Part shown: one piece after another, positions 61,975 to 64,000 of the stretch
Layout: each line of letters opens with the position of its first letter
Numbering within the stretch: the stretch's first letter is position 1
Assembly (NCBI GenBank): GCA_023301465.1
Contig: JALZUQ010000007.1
Location: 1 to 64,000, forward strand
Length of the DNA: 64,000 nucleotides
Direction: 5' to 3'
DNA from: Oligoflexales bacterium
GTDB lineage: Bacteria; Bdellovibrionota_B; Oligoflexia; Oligoflexales; JALZUQ01
Position numbers and translations under genes: made by a program
Notes under the pieces: model-generated
Told to the model about the DNA's origin: nothing
What the model saw: only the letters and a program-made list of their open reading frames with translations
The model's database searches: none

Positions 61975-63018
61975 TTAATTGTTGTTGAGTTTTTGCATCT
62001 TTGAAATCACACGGTCTAAAATAATTGGTTGCGAGTTAGTGTCAAATACACAGTGTTGCCCATTTCCTTGACGAACATAAGTCACGCGATCACTTCCAAG
62101 AAGATCGGTGTAATAATCTCTAGACTGAATAATTTCTTGAGTGATAGAAGAATCTTCATTAATGGTAGTCTCAAAATGTAGAGGTAAAAATTCTTTTAGT
62201 TTATCTAGTTCATTCACGTCATTTTTTTCAATAGCAGGTTCACCGCCACATAGCATAATAATGCCACCTTTATAGTGGTGCCCGTATTTTGTAATAAAAG
62301 TCGAAGAAAGAAAAAATGCTCCACCTGATTGTCCTGCAAAAAATACATTTTCAAGATCAACATTGTATTGGCTGAAAATTTTATTTTGAATTAAATCATG
62401 TAAGAAAGCAGCATGATTATTTAATAACTGAGTGCTAAGATCCGTGCTCCAAGTAAGGGTCCTCGATGAGTTAATGGTTGGTGTTAATACGCTGACAAAA
62501 ATGGTTTCGGCCCATCTCTTTGTTGTGTTTTGACCTTCTAAAACGGCTTGATCAAGTGTTGGGAGGCCTTGTCCAAATGCAGCAAATTGAGAGACTATAT
62601 TTGGGTCAAGGCTCGCTGGGCCAAAGTTTGATCCTGTATTCCCGTGAAGATAAACCACTAAAGAATGGGGCGACGAAGAACTGTTATTGGCAGGTGCCCA
62701 AACCCGGTATTGACTTGATAAGCTATTATGCTCGTGACGTAACCCGTTTACGATGCGACCTTTTTGTCCGCCGGTGCCAGAGCTGGTAGTTTTGGGGCTT
62801 TCTTGCTGGTCTTTTTCTTCTTTAGTATTTTTTTTGTCATCTTCACCAGGCTCTGAATCTTTAGGAGCAATAAAATTAGAGTTGTTGCCTTCTGGTACCA
62901 ACGGATCATACCCGCCATCATCAAAAACTCCACCATTTGAAGCTTGAGTTGGAACTACTTCAGCCGCTTTGCAGCTACAAAGCACAATAAAAAGTATTGA
63001 AAGTAAAAGATAGTGCAT
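61975..63018 (-). CDS. Secreted alpha/beta-hydrolase lipoprotein (esterase/depolymerase-like)
   Basis: A 347-residue lipoprotein (signal ending VLCSC). After an acidic, Ser/Gly-rich linker (about residues 30-95) comes an alpha/beta hydrolase: oxyanion strand VVYLHGNTGSN, nucleophile elbow FAGQSGGAFF, and catalytic His in GNGQHCVFD near residue 322. The layout resembles extracellular PHB-depolymerase/feruloyl-esterase-like enzymes. The substrate is unknown. The next gene on the same strand (S28 peptidase) lies 10 bp upstream, so the pair is probably an operon of extracellular hydrolases. Confidence 0.8.
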   Translation of the reverse strand: MHYLLLSILFIVLCSCKAAEVVPTQASNGGVFDDGGYDPLVPEGNNSNFIAPKDSEPGEDDKKNTKEEKDQQESPKTTSSGTGGQKGRIVNGLRHEHNSLSSQYRVWAPANNSSSSPHSLVVYLHGNTGSNFGPASLDPNIVSQFAAFGQGLPTLDQAVLEGQNTTKRWAETIFVSVLTPTINSSRTLTWSTDLSTQLLNNHAAFLHDLIQNKIFSQYNVDLENVFFAGQSGGAFFLSSTFITKYGHHYKGGIIMLCGGEPAIEKNDVNELDKLKEFLPLHFETTINEDSSITQEIIQSRDYYTDLLGSDRVTYVRQGNGQHCVFDTNSQPIILDRVISKMQKLNNN

Positions 63019-63027
63019 GTTTATTTC

Positions 63028-64000
63028 CTATTTAATCCAGTTTTTAAAAATGTTGTTCGTTAAAGTGAAAACAAATTGGGCGCTCTTGTTTTTGTTGATC
63101 TTACTTATCCGTAAGTCATCACAATGAGCGGCTTTTTTGATGAAGTAGCTGAGTAGGTTAGGAAAAGGCCCGGATGTTTTTATGGTGTCTGGGGTAATTG
63201 AAAGCTGTAACCATGGGTCTTCTAATCCATTAGTCATAATAATGGGAGCATTTGTGTTTGATGTTTTTAATGAGTTCAACCAGACCTTATTAAAAGCACT
63301 TGTGTCAGCTAGTTTGTCAATTCCAAACAATCGTTTGCACACAGATTGGTGGTATTTTAAGTTGATCATGGTTGAACGAGACCTTTTGTTTGAGTCTGGG
63401 TGTGCATTTTGCCAATAGCCATATTCAGTACAGCTTTGATAGATCCACTGTCTCATGCCAATTCCAATACTGTGGTTTTTGAGTGAAATAGGTTCAGCAG
63501 ACTGAAAAGAAAAACCTTCTGCTGCTGTGCCCCAAATTTTAAAAAGTTTTTTTCCAAAATCAGCGTAGGCTTTCACTTTATCATTGCCGTTTAATGCTTT
63601 GCAAAAATCATCTCTAAAACCATATTGAACAGCTGCGGCTGAAATATCTGCAACCATATACATAAAGTCAGTTTTCCTGATAATTTTCTCTGCGGTAAAT
63701 AGTTTTTTAAATCTATGGAAGTCTGAGTTTATGTTTTTTTCTATTTTATTTGTGACATGCAAAATATCTGAAACGCACTTTGGTCCTGCTACCTTGTGAA
63801 TATGTGCGTCGTATTCAATGAAGTTGTTTTTTGCAATGACGGGAGCAGAAGAAGAAAGAGCACCGACAATCTGCTTGGGATAAAGAACGCTATAAAACGC
63901 AGATAGATTCCCAGCATAGGATCCACCTATAGCAATCCACTTTCCGTTCCACCCTAGCATTTGATAGTGAGACTGAACGCTTCTGAGATCTTTAAGTGCG
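63028..64000 (-). CDS. Serine carboxypeptidase family S28 (prolyl-type), cut at window edge
   Basis: The visible 324 codons (open through the right edge, so the N terminus and signal are outside) show the S28 signature WIAIGGSYAGNLSAFYSVLYP with the nucleophile Ser in GGSYAG, RDDFCKAL, MRQWIYQSCTEYGYW, the Asp region NGLEDPW and the His in KKAAHCDDL. S28 enzymes (prolyl carboxypeptidase, dipeptidyl peptidase II) cut after Pro and are mainly eukaryotic, with scattered bacterial members. It precedes the hydrolase lipoprotein gene by 9 bp. Confidence 0.88.
   Translation of the reverse strand, partial: ALKDLRSVQSHYQMLGWNGKWIAIGGSYAGNLSAFYSVLYPKQIVGALSSSAPVIAKNNFIEYDAHIHKVAGPKCVSDILHVTNKIEKNINSDFHRFKKLFTAEKIIRKTDFMYMVADISAAAVQYGFRDDFCKALNGNDKVKAYADFGKKLFKIWGTAAEGFSFQSAEPISLKNHSIGIGMRQWIYQSCTEYGYWQNAHPDSNKRSRSTMINLKYHQSVCKRLFGIDKLADTSAFNKVWLNSLKTSNTNAPIIMTNGLEDPWLQLSITPDTIKTSGPFPNLLSYFIKKAAHCDDLRISKINKNKSAQFVFTLTNNIFKNWIK

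Overview
This is a 64 kb, AT-rich, gene-dense chromosomal window from a Gram-negative bacterium. Two lipoprotein-maturation and envelope genes (lspA, pal), an outer-membrane beta-barrel, about a dozen lipobox proteins and a complete set of housekeeping genes (secA, valS, aspS, pgk-tpiA, rny-ymdB, scpA-scpB-rluB, queE, queA, dapB, mpl) place it in a normal diderm chromosome. RNase Y beside YmdB, scpA/scpB/rluB, and an unusually large set of secreted proteases and esterases (matrixin, subtilisin, S41, S28, two alpha/beta hydrolases) suggest a Bdellovibrionota/Oligoflexia-type or related deltaproteobacterial predator or scavenger. That placement is inference from gene content; no rRNA or other marker was read. 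GTG and TTG starts are common. No rRNA, tRNA, CRISPR array, prophage or insertion sequence was found.

Layout. 0-5 kb (minus): secA with a tail-anchored partner, a RelE/HigB-type toxin-antitoxin pair between two look-alike terminators, and a matrixin lipoprotein. 5-19.5 kb: valS, a secreted hydrolase, queE with an aminotransferase, a membrane protein, a tautomerase, a glutathione-synthetase-like gene with a TerB-like partner, pgk-tpiA, then psd with a degenerate pyruvate kinase and a CYTH protein. 19.5-28 kb: secreted or surface proteins (lipoprotein, exported GGDEF-like protein, subtilisin with a C-terminal sorting-like tail, LysM lipoprotein) and rarD. 28-37.5 kb (plus): peptidoglycan recycling (LD-carboxypeptidase, mpl), pal, rny-ymdB, an outer-membrane barrel with a tiny LptM-like lipoprotein, dapB, lspA and an HTH/coiled-coil protein. 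37.8-46.5 kb: an S41 protease, a frameshifted small lipoprotein, queA, an exported FGE-like protein, a SprT-like protein and a LuxE-LuxC fusion. 46.5-50 kb: scpA-scpB-rluB and a FAH-family hydrolase. 50-64 kb: a gene with an in-frame amber codon, a membrane phosphatase with an LTA-synthase-like enzyme, aspS-arsM-radical SAM with a decayed second copy of the radical SAM gene, a nucleotidyltransferase/RHH module with a perfect operator palindrome, a di-haem peroxidase, and two secreted hydrolases running off the right edge.

How it fits together. The most system-like pieces are (i) the arsenic-methyltransferase/radical-SAM pair translationally joined behind aspS, with a pseudogene copy nearby; (ii) the LuxE-LuxC single-chain acyl activation/reduction enzyme with no luciferase nearby; (iii) the nucleotidyltransferase/RHH pair; and (iv) the psd/pyruvate-kinase-like/CYTH operon in which the kinase has lost key catalytic residues. 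Several genes shorter than 60 codons, mostly small lipoproteins, were read directly from the sequence.
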